Assembly (NCBI GenBank): GCA_025041195.1
Contig: JAKCFM010000001.1
Location: 62,001-126,000 of the forward strand
Length of the DNA: 64,000 nt
Reading direction: 5' to 3'
Source of the DNA: Halobacteriales archaeon YIM A00013
Lineage (GTDB): Archaea; Halobacteriota; Halobacteria; Halobacteriales; Haloarculaceae
Part shown: positions 34,500 through 42,946 of the stretch, in pieces
How the letters are laid out: each line of letters starts with the position of its first letter
How positions within the stretch are numbered: position 1 is the first letter of the stretch
Notes under the pieces: model-generated
The model's database searches: none
The model's input: only the letters and a program-made list of their open reading frames with translations
What the model was told of the DNA's origin: nothing
Position numbers and translations under genes: made by a program

Positions 34500-35746
34500 C
34501 AGATTCGGATTCGCGCTGGCGGGCACTGCTCCACCGGATCGTCTACGCATCCGCGTTCGAACGGATGGTGATCAGTCTCGCTGCGCTGGTGCTCTCGATT
34601 CTTGTTGGGGGTGTGCTCATACTCGTCTCCGGTCGGCTGACAACCTGTCCGACGGCTGCGACGACCTATCTGGGCGTTGGTTTTTGCTATGATCCGATCA
34701 CCGTGTTCGATCGCCTGTTTTTCGGCGCGCTCGGTGATCCAATGAATCCGTTGTTCAAGCCGTTCGCTGGTGAGTTTGCGGCCCCGTTCCGTGCGGGCTG
34801 GAGTCCGTTCAACGCCGAAATGGCTGTGACACTCCGTGAGACGACTGTCCTCATCTTCACCGGACTCTCGGTGGCGGTTGCGTTCCGAGCGGACGTGTTC
34901 AACATCGGAACGCAGGGCCAGCTCGTGGTTGGTGCGATAACGAGTGCGGTGTCGTTGACCGCCCTCGGTCCAGTTGCTCCCTCGGGAATCGCTGGATCGC
35001 TAGTGTTGATTCCTGCAGGGCTCCTCGCCGGTGCAATAGCCGGCGGGCTCTACGGAGCAATTCCTGGTGCGTTGAAGGCGTACGCCGACGCCAACGAAGT
35101 GATCACGACGATCATGCTCAACTTCGTCGCTGCGAAGGTGGCGCTCTTTCTCGTCTCCGGGCCGCTCCAGCGCGCCGACAGCCAGATCGCACAGACGGAA
35201 CCAATTCCTGCGGCGGCATCCATCCCGTCGGTGCTGTTCGACGCTCGCACCGGCTTTTCGCTGGTGGCGCTCGCCGTGGCGGTCTGTACTGCCCTCGCCT
35301 GCTACTATCTGTTGAATCATACGACCCTTGGCTACGAGCTGCGCACCAGTGGCTTACAGGCCGCAGCCGCTCGGTACGCCGGCGTGAAAACTGATCGAAC
35401 GATCGTCGGCAGTCTCGTTTTGTCGGGCGCACTCGGTGGGCTCGGCGGGGCAATCTACGTGATGATGATTGTCGGTGATTTCCAGACGGGGGTTCCGTCG
35501 TACGGCTTCGATGGGATCACCGTCGCGATTCTGGCTGGTTCGAATCCGCTCGGCGTGTTGCTAGCCGCACCGTTGTTTGGCATCATCCAGAGCGGCTCGA
35601 TCGTCATCGATACCACGACGAACGTGCCACCACAGCTGGTGGACGTTCTGCGGGGGCTGATCGTCTTGTTCGTGGCGATGCCGGAGTTCTTCCGCCAGTT
35701 TGGCCGTCGCTTTTTCGATGACGACGGAGGTGAGATCGATGGCTGA
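34496..35746 (+). CDS. nucleoside ABC transporter permease 1
   Basis: A 416-residue inner-membrane permease of the BPD_transp_2 (RbsC/NupP) family with about ten hydrophobic helices. Family marks are EMAVTLRETTVLIFTGLSVA, FRADVFNIGTQGQLVVGAI, KAYADANEVITTIMLNFVA and GFDGITVAILAGSNPLGVLL near the C terminus. GTG start overlaps the ATPase stop. Its end overlaps the next permease by eight bases, so the components are co-translated. Confidence 0.94.
   Translation: MTDSDSRWRALLHRIVYASAFERMVISLAALVLSILVGGVLILVSGRLTTCPTAATTYLGVGFCYDPITVFDRLFFGALGDPMNPLFKPFAGEFAAPFRAGWSPFNAEMAVTLRETTVLIFTGLSVAVAFRADVFNIGTQGQLVVGAITSAVSLTALGPVAPSGIAGSLVLIPAGLLAGAIAGGLYGAIPGALKAYADANEVITTIMLNFVAAKVALFLVSGPLQRADSQIAQTEPIPAAASIPSVLFDARTGFSLVALAVAVCTALACYYLLNHTTLGYELRTSGLQAAAARYAGVKTDRTIVGSLVLSGALGGLGGAIYVMMIVGDFQTGVPSYGFDGITVAILAGSNPLGVLLAAPLFGIIQSGSIVIDTTTNVPPQLVDVLRGLIVLFVAMPEFFRQFGRRFFDDDGGEIDG
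35726..35733 (+). promoter_or_regulatory. strong Shine-Dalgarno site of permease 2
   Basis: GGAGGTGA lies five bases before the ATG at 35739. Strong ribosome sites are rare in this window, and this one decides between three in-frame starts of the second permease (35700, 35718, 35739). Confidence 0.8.
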
Positions 35747-36764
35747 GATTGCCCAGCGTCTCAAGCGCCGCTGGCTCGAACTGGTGCTCGTGAGCGCCCT
35801 GTTGCTCGCACTGGGTGTGTTGTTCTCGACAACCGGGCTAACGCTCGGTGATGTGATCTCAAAACGATTCCTTGGGGCAACGCTGCGGCTTTCGGTGCCG
35901 ATTGCGTTTGCCGCGCTCGGGGGGATTTTCGCCGAGAAAAGCGGTGTGATCAACATTGGGTTGGAAGGCCATCTGATCATCGCCGCATTCGCTGCGATCG
36001 CTGGCGTCATTATGACCGGCTCGGTCTGGGCTGGCTTTCTCGCCGGCATTCTCGCGAGCACGCTGTTTGCCGTGTTGTTCGCAATTGTCTGCATCGAGTT
36101 CCAGGCGGACCAGGTGATCGCCGGGCTGGCGATCTGGCTGGTTGCGCTCGGTCTCGGGCCGTTTCTCTCGACGGTGTTGTATGGAAGCGTCAACACGCCA
36201 CAGACAGGGAGTTTCCAGACAATCACTATTCCAGGACTGGCTTCGCTCCCCGTCATTGGCGCGCTGTTTGACGTTACACCGCCGGTGTATCTGTTGTACG
36301 TGGCGGTGATCGGCTGCTGGTACGTGCTGAACCACACGGCGTTCGGTCGGTGGGTGAACGCCAGTGGTGAGAATCCACAGGCGCTCGACACCGCCGGCAT
36401 CGACGTTATCCGCGTCCGGTATGTGAGCGTCATTCTCTCGGGCGTGCTCGCCGGTATTGGCGGCGCTGGCTATGCGCTTTCGATCGGGCAGTTCACTGGC
36501 AGCGGAGAGACCATGATCGGCGGCCGTGGATTCATCGCCGTGGTGGCGTATCTGCTCGGTAACTACAACCCGATCGGGGCGTTTCTCTCGACGGCGCTGT
36601 TTGCTGGCTTGCAGACGCTGCAGATCCAGCTTCAGACGGGTGTTCTTCCCGCTTCGCTCGTGCAGACGGTGCCGTACATCACGGTGATTGTCGTGCTCGC
36701 CGCGGTTGGCCACACGCGAACGCCTGCAGCTGCGGGCGAGCATTACGAATCCGGCGACGAGTAA
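35739..36764 (+). CDS. nucleoside ABC transporter permease 2
   Basis: A 341-residue permease of the same family as its neighbour (NupQ type), beginning MAEIAQRLKRRWLELVLVSA. It shows SKRFLGATLRLSVPIAFAAL, FAEKSGVINIGLEGHLIIAA, FQADQVIAGLAIWLVALGLG and a C-terminal GRGFIAVVAYLLGNYNPIGA. The start is fixed by the perfect Shine-Dalgarno site at 35726. It pairs with permease 1 to form the transmembrane channel. Confidence 0.94.
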   Translation: MAEIAQRLKRRWLELVLVSALLLALGVLFSTTGLTLGDVISKRFLGATLRLSVPIAFAALGGIFAEKSGVINIGLEGHLIIAAFAAIAGVIMTGSVWAGFLAGILASTLFAVLFAIVCIEFQADQVIAGLAIWLVALGLGPFLSTVLYGSVNTPQTGSFQTITIPGLASLPVIGALFDVTPPVYLLYVAVIGCWYVLNHTAFGRWVNASGENPQALDTAGIDVIRVRYVSVILSGVLAGIGGAGYALSIGQFTGSGETMIGGRGFIAVVAYLLGNYNPIGAFLSTALFAGLQTLQIQLQTGVLPASLVQTVPYITVIVVLAAVGHTRTPAAAGEHYESGDE

Positions 36765-36794
36765 CCATTTTGCCGTTCCGGCCGTCCGTTCGGT

Positions 36795-37205
36795 ATGACC
36801 GATCCACTGATCGCGCAGGCACGCACGGCGCTCGAAACCGCATACACACCGTACTCGACGTACGCCGTCGGTGCGGCGATTGAAACGGCCGATGGTACCG
36901 TATTCACTGGCTGCAACGTCGAAACAGCGAACTACTCGAACACGCTCCACGCAGAGGAGGTTGCCATCGGAACGGCCATCGCGGCCGGTCATCAGTCGTT
37001 CGAGCGTCTCGCGGTCAGCTCGGCCGCTCGCGATGGTGTAACACCCTGTGGGATGTGCCGGCAGACGCTCGCAGAATTCTGTGGAGAAGCCTTCGAGATT
37101 CTCTGCGATGGGAAGTCCACAGTCGATCGGTACACGCTCGGTGAGCTGTTGCCCGCAGCGATTTCAGAATCGACGCTCGAAGGCGCAGCTGAGAACGAGG
37201 ATTGA
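36795..37205 (+). CDS. cdd: cytidine deaminase
   Basis: A 136-residue zinc enzyme deaminating cytidine and deoxycytidine to uridine. The zinc site is TLHAEEVAIGTAI (His/Cys ligand position occupied as HAE) with PCGMCRQTLAEFC supplying two cysteines; note that the first motif here is NTLHAEE, whereas many bacterial enzymes have CAER. YTPYSTYAVGAAIETADG is the usual substrate-binding start. It follows the permeases by 30 bases and converts imported cytidine for the downstream phosphorylase. Confidence 0.93.
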   Translation: MTDPLIAQARTALETAYTPYSTYAVGAAIETADGTVFTGCNVETANYSNTLHAEEVAIGTAIAAGHQSFERLAVSSAARDGVTPCGMCRQTLAEFCGEAFEILCDGKSTVDRYTLGELLPAAISESTLEGAAENED

Positions 37206-37230
37206 GGGCGCTGGGGCGTGAACAGCTGGT

Positions 37231-38037
37231 ATGGAGGGAGCCGACGACCGACAGTATCATCTCGATGTCGCTCCGGGCGACGTCGCCGAAACCGTTCTGT
37301 TGCCCGGCGACACCGAGCGGGTCGCGAAGATCACCGACGAGTGGGACGACGCCACCGAGGTTGCATCCCACCGGGAGTATCACACCGAAACGGGGGCAAC
37401 GAACGGAACGCCAATCTCGGTCACCTCGACCGGTATTGGGAGTCCATCGGCGGCAATCGCCGTTGAAGAGCTTGCAGCGGTTGGCGCAACGACGTTCATC
37501 CGTGTGGGTTCCTGTGGCGCGATCGACCCCGAACTCGAGCTGGGTGACGTCGTCATCACTCGTGGGGCAGTGCGCGTCGAAGGAACGAGCGACGAGTACG
37601 TCCGCGAGTCGTATCCGGCCGTCGCCGACGAACGCGTCGTCACGGCGCTCGTCACCGCCGCAGAAGAACTCGACATTCCGTACCACGTTGGAATCACTGC
37701 TAGCACTGACAGCTTCTACGCCGGACAGGGTCGCCCAGGCTTTGGTGGCTATCAGTCCGCCGCGGGAATCGATCGGTTCGAGGCGCTCAAAAACGCGGGC
37801 GTGCGCAACTTCGAGATGGAAGCCAGCGTTCTGTGTACGCTCTCATCGCTGTTCGGGCTGCGCGCAGGGGCGGTCTGTACGGTGTACGCCGACCGGGATG
37901 GCAACGAGTTCGAGGTGACTGGTCAGCGCCGAGCGGTGCGCGTCGCAAACCGTGCGGTCGAGATTCTCGCCGCTATGGACCAGGCGGTCGCCGACGCCGA
38001 CGCTGATCGCTGGCACGCCGGGCTCTCGATCGAGTAA
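37231..38037 (+). CDS. udp: uridine phosphorylase / nucleoside phosphorylase
   Basis: A 268-residue member of the PNP/UDP family that cleaves uridine with phosphate to uracil and ribose-1-phosphate. Marks are AETVLLPGDTERVAKI (phosphate site), VTSTGIGSPSAAIAVEEL, GATTFIRVGSCGAIDPELEL and VRNFEMEASVLCTLSSLFG (ribose-binding MEA). Last gene of the nucleoside block; the uracil made here is the substrate of Upp, encoded near 10 kb. Confidence 0.92.
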   Translation: MEGADDRQYHLDVAPGDVAETVLLPGDTERVAKITDEWDDATEVASHREYHTETGATNGTPISVTSTGIGSPSAAIAVEELAAVGATTFIRVGSCGAIDPELELGDVVITRGAVRVEGTSDEYVRESYPAVADERVVTALVTAAEELDIPYHVGITASTDSFYAGQGRPGFGGYQSAAGIDRFEALKNAGVRNFEMEASVLCTLSSLFGLRAGAVCTVYADRDGNEFEVTGQRRAVRVANRAVEILAAMDQAVADADADRWHAGLSIE

Positions 38038-38787
38038 CTATTTGTTGGCACGGACGACCAGCTGATCTGCCGTCTGATCGAACGGCTCGCCCGTGAGCGA
38101 GCCAAACACGGAGATCGTATCAAAGCCAACGCGTTCGAGCAGCTTCGTGAGCTCGTACGCCGAATAGAGCCGGTGTGAAACCGAATACTCCGAAACCGTG
38201 CCGTCGTTGATCACCGTCCATCTGTTCTCAATCCAGGAGAAGTTGTCTTTGATCGTCCGCTCTTCGAGAAAATACGTTCCATCGACCTCGCTCCAGCCAC
38301 GCGGTTCGAAATCCGCACTGATCGTCTCTTTGCTCGCCAGACTCATCAGCAATGTACCACCAGCAACGAGCGAGTCGTACCAGTTCTGTGCGGTTCGTTC
38401 GTCGTCTGCCCGCGATTCGAAATACCCAAACGAGGTGTACAGATTGAGCAGGCAATCGAACGTCTCCGGGCGGACGAACTGGCGCATATCGCCCGAGAGA
38501 AACTCACAACGCTCCTCGACGCCCGTTTCGATTGCGCGCTCTCTCGCTCGTTCGAGGTACTCCTCGGTCAGATCGACGCCGGTCACCTGATGGTCCCGAT
38601 CGGCCATTTCGACGGCGTGTCTCCCCACGCCACACGGGAGATCACAGATATGTGCCCCAGTAGGCAGCTCGAGTAGATCCACGAGCTTTGCCACCTGCTC
38701 CGCTGCCGACTCAAGATGGCCTGGAGAGAACACGAACGGCGCAACGGTCTCCCAGAACGATGCATCCTCGTGCCACGGTCGATCCAT
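38038..38787 (-). CDS. class I SAM-dependent methyltransferase
   Basis: A 249-residue methyltransferase. SAM motif I is ICDLPCGVGRHAVEMADRD (about residues 47-65), followed by VTGVDLTEEYLERARERA (acidic end of strand 2) and FDCLLNLYTSFGYFE. The substrate is unknown. Its start MDRPWHEDASFWETVAPFVF is typical of a haloarchaeal/bacterial small-molecule methyltransferase group. It converges on udp, stop codons adjacent. Confidence 0.88.
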   Translation of the reverse strand: MDRPWHEDASFWETVAPFVFSPGHLESAAEQVAKLVDLLELPTGAHICDLPCGVGRHAVEMADRDHQVTGVDLTEEYLERARERAIETGVEERCEFLSGDMRQFVRPETFDCLLNLYTSFGYFESRADDERTAQNWYDSLVAGGTLLMSLASKETISADFEPRGWSEVDGTYFLEERTIKDNFSWIENRWTVINDGTVSEYSVSHRLYSAYELTKLLERVGFDTISVFGSLTGEPFDQTADQLVVRANK

Positions 38788-38848
38788 AGTGACACGTGAC
38801 AGACAAGAGATAAAAAACCAGCTGATCAGACGGATTCAGCTGCCGATC

Positions 38849-40012
38849 TCACATGTCGGGCCATGCTTTGATGGCACGCTTGTAATCGGTGATCTGACTG
38901 ATCCATTTGGCGGCAATTCCTTTTTTGAGCGCCTTGGCGCCGTATCCACCGAACGTGTCGAAGGGAACGCCGACAACGTCGCTGGCAACAGCGGAGTTGC
39001 CGACGGAGATGGCCGTTCCCTTGTCGTCGTACGTCCAACTGCGGAGTGGCCGACCTTCGATCGATCGGCTGATGTTCTCTCCGACAACTTCTGCGGCCTG
39101 CCAGGCAGCTTGCGCGGTCGGTGGGGCACCGTCGCCGGAGGGCTGCTCGATGAGTGCGGTATCGCCGATGGCGAAGACGCGCTCATCACTGGTCTCGAAC
39201 GTGGACTCTGCCTGGAACCGATGGCTGCGCTCGTCCTGGTCGAGATCGACCGACGCTGCCATCTCCCGACCGGTGATGCCGCCGGTCCACAACAGAACGT
39301 CGTAGTCGAGCTCCTTTTCGTCGCCGATATAAACGGTCTCGCCGTCGACTTCGGTGATGAACTCGCCGGTGTGGATCTCGATGTTCTTCTCGTTCAACAG
39401 TTTCGTGAGCTTCCCCTGCACCTCAGGGTCGCCCGGTGGGAACACGCTGTCGAGCCCTTCGACGAGATGGATGTCGATCGGCGCCCGATACTGATCACGG
39501 AAGACGGCGATTTCGCCCGCGCTCTGGATTCCCGACAGTCCTGCACCACCAACGACAACCTGGGCGGGCTCCGTTCTGGAGGCGTCTTTCGAGGCGCGTT
39601 TGATGTCATCGTGAATGTCGAGCGCGTCGCGGAGGCTCTTGAGCGTGTGTGAGTGGCGCTCAAGACCGTCAATGCCGAAAAAGGCCGTGCTCGATCCGAT
39701 TCCAACGACACAGTAATCATACGACACGTCGTCGTGGTCAGACAGCTCAACCGTGCGGTCATCGAGATCGAGACCAGTGACTTCAGCCTGGACAAATTTG
39801 GTCTGCGACCCCTTGATCTCCTCGATTGGAATGCGAACCTTCTGCTGGATTGACGGATCGCGAATACAACGGTGTGCCTCGTGCAACACGAGATGGTGGT
39901 CAACGTCCGAAATCCACGTGATAGTTGCCCGATTTCCGACCTCCGCTTCTACACTTTTGATCGCACCGGCACCGGCATACCCCGAACCAAGGACGACGAC
40001 GTTCTCCGTCAT
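38849..40012 (-). CDS. FAD-dependent NAD(P)H oxidoreductase, NDH-2-like
   Basis: A 387-residue flavoprotein of the NDH-2/sulfide:quinone reductase group. The N-terminal FAD dinucleotide-binding motif is VVVLGSGYAGAGAIKSVEAE, and the second (NADH) motif appears as VVVGGAGLSGIQSAGEIAVF. VFAIGDTALIEQPSGDG is the second FAD contact. There is no cysteine pair typical of sulfide reductases at the expected place, so a single-subunit NADH dehydrogenase feeding the quinone pool is favoured. The C terminus GAKALKKGIAAKWISQITDY suggests amphipathic membrane attachment. Confidence 0.85.
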   Translation of the reverse strand: MTENVVVLGSGYAGAGAIKSVEAEVGNRATITWISDVDHHLVLHEAHRCIRDPSIQQKVRIPIEEIKGSQTKFVQAEVTGLDLDDRTVELSDHDDVSYDYCVVGIGSSTAFFGIDGLERHSHTLKSLRDALDIHDDIKRASKDASRTEPAQVVVGGAGLSGIQSAGEIAVFRDQYRAPIDIHLVEGLDSVFPPGDPEVQGKLTKLLNEKNIEIHTGEFITEVDGETVYIGDEKELDYDVLLWTGGITGREMAASVDLDQDERSHRFQAESTFETSDERVFAIGDTALIEQPSGDGAPPTAQAAWQAAEVVGENISRSIEGRPLRSWTYDDKGTAISVGNSAVASDVVGVPFDTFGGYGAKALKKGIAAKWISQITDYKRAIKAWPDM

Positions 40013-40142
40013 ATTCCTCTGTCCGGTTCCCGGAGATACAAAGCCTTTGAAACGGATGTGGAGAGTTTAATCGTGGAAACTCCAATCTGCGTCCGTAGAG
40101 AGCAAGAGAGCTGTCGCTATTGCGAGCAGGAGCTGGGCGGTC

Positions 40143-40676
40143 TCAGTGGCTCGGATCGCCGACAGGTGCCTCCATGCTCGTGGTGGAGACGATCAGCACG
40201 TTATCAGTCTCATCCTTCCCGTCGATCGTGCCTTCGATGAGCAGCCCGGATCGTGGTGTTGGTCCGATTGAGACGGCATCCCCCTCATGAAAGCGATTGA
40301 TCGATCCGTGAAGGCGAATCTCCGCCCGGCAGAGATCTGGGTGGTGGACGCTCGTCAGGCCGATCTCCTGGACGTTCGCGTCGTCGACATCCTCACCGTT
40401 GTGCGCGAGCGGGACGTTCGCCGGTTCGTCGAGATTCTGTACGCCAAGCGCTTCGTACGCGTTCGCGGTCGGCTTGTACCCGCCTTTTGGACCGGGTACG
40501 CCCTCAACGAGCTGTAGCGCCTTCAGCGACTGCATCTGGTTGCGAATCGTCCCCGGATTCCGGTTGACTCCCTCGGCGATATCCTCCCCTTTGATCGCTC
40601 GCTCCGATTGTCCATACAGGTTGATCAGCTCCCGAAGGATGTCTTTTTGACTGGTCGTAAGCTCGATTGACGACAT
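40143..40676 (-). CDS. winged-helix transcriptional regulator with C-terminal ligand-type domain
   Basis: A 177-residue protein. Residues 1-75 form a winged helix: LTTSQKDILRELINLYGQSE, AIKGEDIAEGVNRNPGTIRN (recognition helix) and PGPKGGYKPTANAYEALG, an Rrf2-like wing. The C-terminal 95 residues form a beta-rich domain (RAEIRLHGSINRFHEGDAVS and SGLLIEGTIDGKDETDNVLI). No iron-sulfur cysteines are seen. Target unknown; it is divergent from arginase across 247 bases, so arginase or its own gene are natural candidates. Confidence 0.78.
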   Translation of the reverse strand: MSSIELTTSQKDILRELINLYGQSERAIKGEDIAEGVNRNPGTIRNQMQSLKALQLVEGVPGPKGGYKPTANAYEALGVQNLDEPANVPLAHNGEDVDDANVQEIGLTSVHHPDLCRAEIRLHGSINRFHEGDAVSIGPTPRSGLLIEGTIDGKDETDNVLIVSTTSMEAPVGDPSH

Positions 40677-40895
40677 GCCAAACTATTTGATACCGTCTTT
40701 GATAAGTCTCGCGGTGGAAGAGCTCGTTCACGCTCCGTCCGAGTCGGAAGACCCCACTCAAACAGATCGCAGAGAACTCAGTTGACAGGTGAACGGTGTT
40801 CGTCGCACCAGGTGGTGCGTACTGTCGCCGCCAACGCACCAATCTTCACACCCCGAGAACGGTTTTTCCGTAGCAGCCGACTGGATCGAGATCCC

Positions 40896-40915
40896 TTTAT
40901 TATTGTAACGGTTAC
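40896..40915 (+). promoter_or_regulatory. arginase promoter with palindromic operator
   Basis: TTTATT (40896-40901) lies about 23-28 bases before the arginase ATG, and GTAAC-G-GTTAC (40905-40915) is a perfect 11-bp palindrome between this box and the start. The placement suits a regulator blocking initiation. A second 6-4-6 palindrome, CGCACC-AGGT-GGTGCG, sits upstream at 40804-40819. Confidence 0.45.
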
Positions 40916-40923
40916 CATGAGTA

Positions 40924-41823
40924 ATGCCAGATTCTATTCGAACCATCGGCGTCCCGATGGATCTGGGGGCAGACAGACGGGGTGTCGATATGGGTCCGTC
41001 GGCGATTCGCTACGCCGGGCTTGCGGACGAACTGACGGAACTGGGCTACCACAACGAGGATATTGGTGATCTGACCGTCGCCAACCCCGCAGACGGTTCG
41101 CACGAGACCGACGAAACCGGCTCGGTAACGGCGAAATACATCACCGAGGTCGAAGACGTCTGTGAAGAGCTCACCTTCACAGTGGCCTCCTCGATCGAGG
41201 ACGGAGCGACGCCGCTCGTTCTCGGTGGGGATCACTCGATCGCCATCGGATCCGTCCGCGGGAGTGCTCGCGACGGGGAGATTGGCGTCGTCTGGTTCGA
41301 CGCTCACGGCGATTTCAACACCCCCGAGACCTCTCCGAGCGGGAACGTTCACGGCATGCCACTCGCCGGGCTGTGTGGACATGGCTGGTTCGAATCCACC
41401 GACTGGACACAGGCAGCGATCGATCCGGAGCGAATCGTGATCGTCGGTGTCAGAAATCTCGACGAACAGGAGCGGGCGGCGCTCCAGGACAGCCCAATTA
41501 CCGTGTTTACCATGAGCGACATCGACGAGCGCGGCGCGAGTGCTGTCACGCAGGAGGCCCTCGACATTGCGACTGGCCCCGATGGCGTTCACATCAGCCT
41601 CGATCTCGATTGGCTAGACCCCGACGAAGCACCAGGCGTCGGGACCCCCGTCCGTGGCGGTGTCACATACAGGGAAGCCCACGCCGCAATGGAATCGATC
41701 GACGCAGCGTCAATCAGATCATTCGAACTTGTCGAAGTGAATCCCATTCTTGATTCGCACAATACGACCGCCGAACTCGCCGTGGAACTCGTTGCCAGCG
41801 CGTTCGGGAAACGTATTCTCTGA
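40924..41823 (+). CDS. rocF: arginase family enzyme
   Basis: A 299-residue ureohydrolase with a binuclear manganese centre, hydrolysing arginine to ornithine and urea. Metal motifs are GGDHSIAIGSV, WFDAHGDFNTPETSPSGNVH and SLDLDWLDPDEAPGVGTPV. The N terminus IRTIGVPMDLGADRRGVDMG and the GSPSGNVHGMPLAGL-type loop favour arginase over agmatinase. Start ATG at 40924 fits a leaderless transcript. Arginine fermentation or ornithine supply is the likely purpose. Confidence 0.9.
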   Translation: MPDSIRTIGVPMDLGADRRGVDMGPSAIRYAGLADELTELGYHNEDIGDLTVANPADGSHETDETGSVTAKYITEVEDVCEELTFTVASSIEDGATPLVLGGDHSIAIGSVRGSARDGEIGVVWFDAHGDFNTPETSPSGNVHGMPLAGLCGHGWFESTDWTQAAIDPERIVIVGVRNLDEQERAALQDSPITVFTMSDIDERGASAVTQEALDIATGPDGVHISLDLDWLDPDEAPGVGTPVRGGVTYREAHAAMESIDAASIRSFELVEVNPILDSHNTTAELAVELVASAFGKRIL

Positions 41824-41874
41824 TTGCAACAACTTTTCAATATTTCTGTATTATTTGACAACAGTTTGGGAAAG

Positions 41875-41882
41875 TATTAAAT
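41875..41882 (+). promoter_or_regulatory. TATA-like box of the zinc-finger microprotein gene
   Basis: TATTAAAT, preceded by GGGAAAG, lies 26-33 bases before the ATG at 41908, the spacing expected for a leaderless haloarchaeal transcript. Confidence 0.5.
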
Positions 41883-41907
41883 TACATCCCATAATCTATA
41901 AAATTGC

Positions 41908-42015
41908 ATGCCAAAAACTTGCGATGCATGTGGTAAAGCGATTCAGAGTCCCCAGACGAGTTGTTCCTCCCATGGTGGATCATACCACGATGGGTGTACC
42001 TGTCCGGAGTGTTAG
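41908..42015 (+). CDS. 35-aa zinc-finger microprotein
   Basis: ATG at 41908 to TAG at 42013-42015 encodes a 35-residue protein beginning MPKTCDACGKAIQSPQTSC and ending HDGCTCPEC. It has six cysteines (5, 8, 19, 30, 32, 35) and two histidines; CDAC and CPEC form a zinc-ribbon-like pair. Such CPxCG-related zinc-finger microproteins of 30-60 residues are common in haloarchaea and often regulatory. The dedicated promoter box and dense cysteine pattern argue that the gene is real. Partner or target unknown. Confidence 0.75.
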   Translation: MPKTCDACGKAIQSPQTSCSSHGGSYHDGCTCPEC

Positions 42016-42058
42016 GGCACACGCTGTGGTGTGACCGTTCCTCTGGTTTGTCCCTTTT

Positions 42059-42907
42059 TTAGCGGAGCTCTGTAGCGATCGCAGGAGCGACGCTGACAGT
42101 ACTGACAGACCGTTCAATTGTATCAGTACCGAACAGTTTGGTTACGCCGGCACCACCGAGCGTCGCCTGCGCGTTATCGGCGAGCACTGGATGAATACAA
42201 CCGGCGTAAATCGACCGTGCAGCCTGGCCATTGAGCTGTTCGATTGCCCTTGCCATCGTTGAGCCGGTTGCAATGATATCATCGGTGAGGATGACATCGC
42301 GGTCGGCGACGTCGGTGTCGTGTGGTTCGATGCTGACGGCACCGGTGTCTCTGTCCCTGTGTTTTTCGAAATAATCGGTTTTGCCGGATCCGTACGCGTC
42401 TCTGACTGTGCTCGCGAGTGTCGTTGCTCCCTCGTCTGGCGCAAGAAAGAGCGGGTCTGTGAGCCCCTCAGGGAGCCCTTCGGCGAGCCGTGGCGCCCCA
42501 TCGACGATTGCACACGGCACATCGAACAGCCCGGCGATGGCCGGCTCGTGTGGACTGACCGTGAGGACGCGGTCGGTCGTCGTCGAGATCGCCTTGGCCA
42601 TCGCCCGTGCGGTCACTGGCTCGCCGTCGCGAAAGGCGCGATCCTGTCGGGCGTAGCCCATATATGGAAGGACGGTGATCACCTCTTTTGCCTCGCGAGC
42701 GGCCACCTCCTGGAGCTGGAGCAACTCGATGTGTGCGTCCGCGGTTGTCGTTGCGCAGACGATCACGGCGCGGTCAGCAGCTGTTGGTAGCTGGAGCTTG
42801 AATTCGCCATCGGCGAATCTGGTGATCTCGGGGACCGCAAGCTCTTCGTTCAGCTGCTCTGCCAGTCTGGTGGCGACAGACTGGGCCGTCGAAGCGGGTA
42901 TGATCAT
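42059..42907 (-). CDS. prs: ribose-phosphate diphosphokinase (PRPP synthetase)
   Basis: A 282-residue enzyme making PRPP from ribose-5-phosphate and ATP. The start is MIIPASTAQSVATRLAEQLN; RFADGEFKLQLP, VLPYMGYARQDRAF (ATP site) and VILTDDIIATGSTMARAI (ribose-5-phosphate loop) are all present. The short length matches archaeal class proteins. PRPP feeds Upp and purine synthesis. The HVO_0234-like propeller gene lies 39 bases upstream on the same strand. Confidence 0.95.
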   Translation of the reverse strand: MIIPASTAQSVATRLAEQLNEELAVPEITRFADGEFKLQLPTAADRAVIVCATTTADAHIELLQLQEVAAREAKEVITVLPYMGYARQDRAFRDGEPVTARAMAKAISTTTDRVLTVSPHEPAIAGLFDVPCAIVDGAPRLAEGLPEGLTDPLFLAPDEGATTLASTVRDAYGSGKTDYFEKHRDRDTGAVSIEPHDTDVADRDVILTDDIIATGSTMARAIEQLNGQAARSIYAGCIHPVLADNAQATLGGAGVTKLFGTDTIERSVSTVSVAPAIATELR

Positions 42908-42946
42908 GTCCGTGGAGTACAGATCGGTGGATAAACCGGTTTCCGT

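Noticed and set aside
35859-36992. 377-codon minus-strand frame
   Set aside because: Antisense to permease 2 and cdd, both clearly real; composition is arginine/histidine rich.
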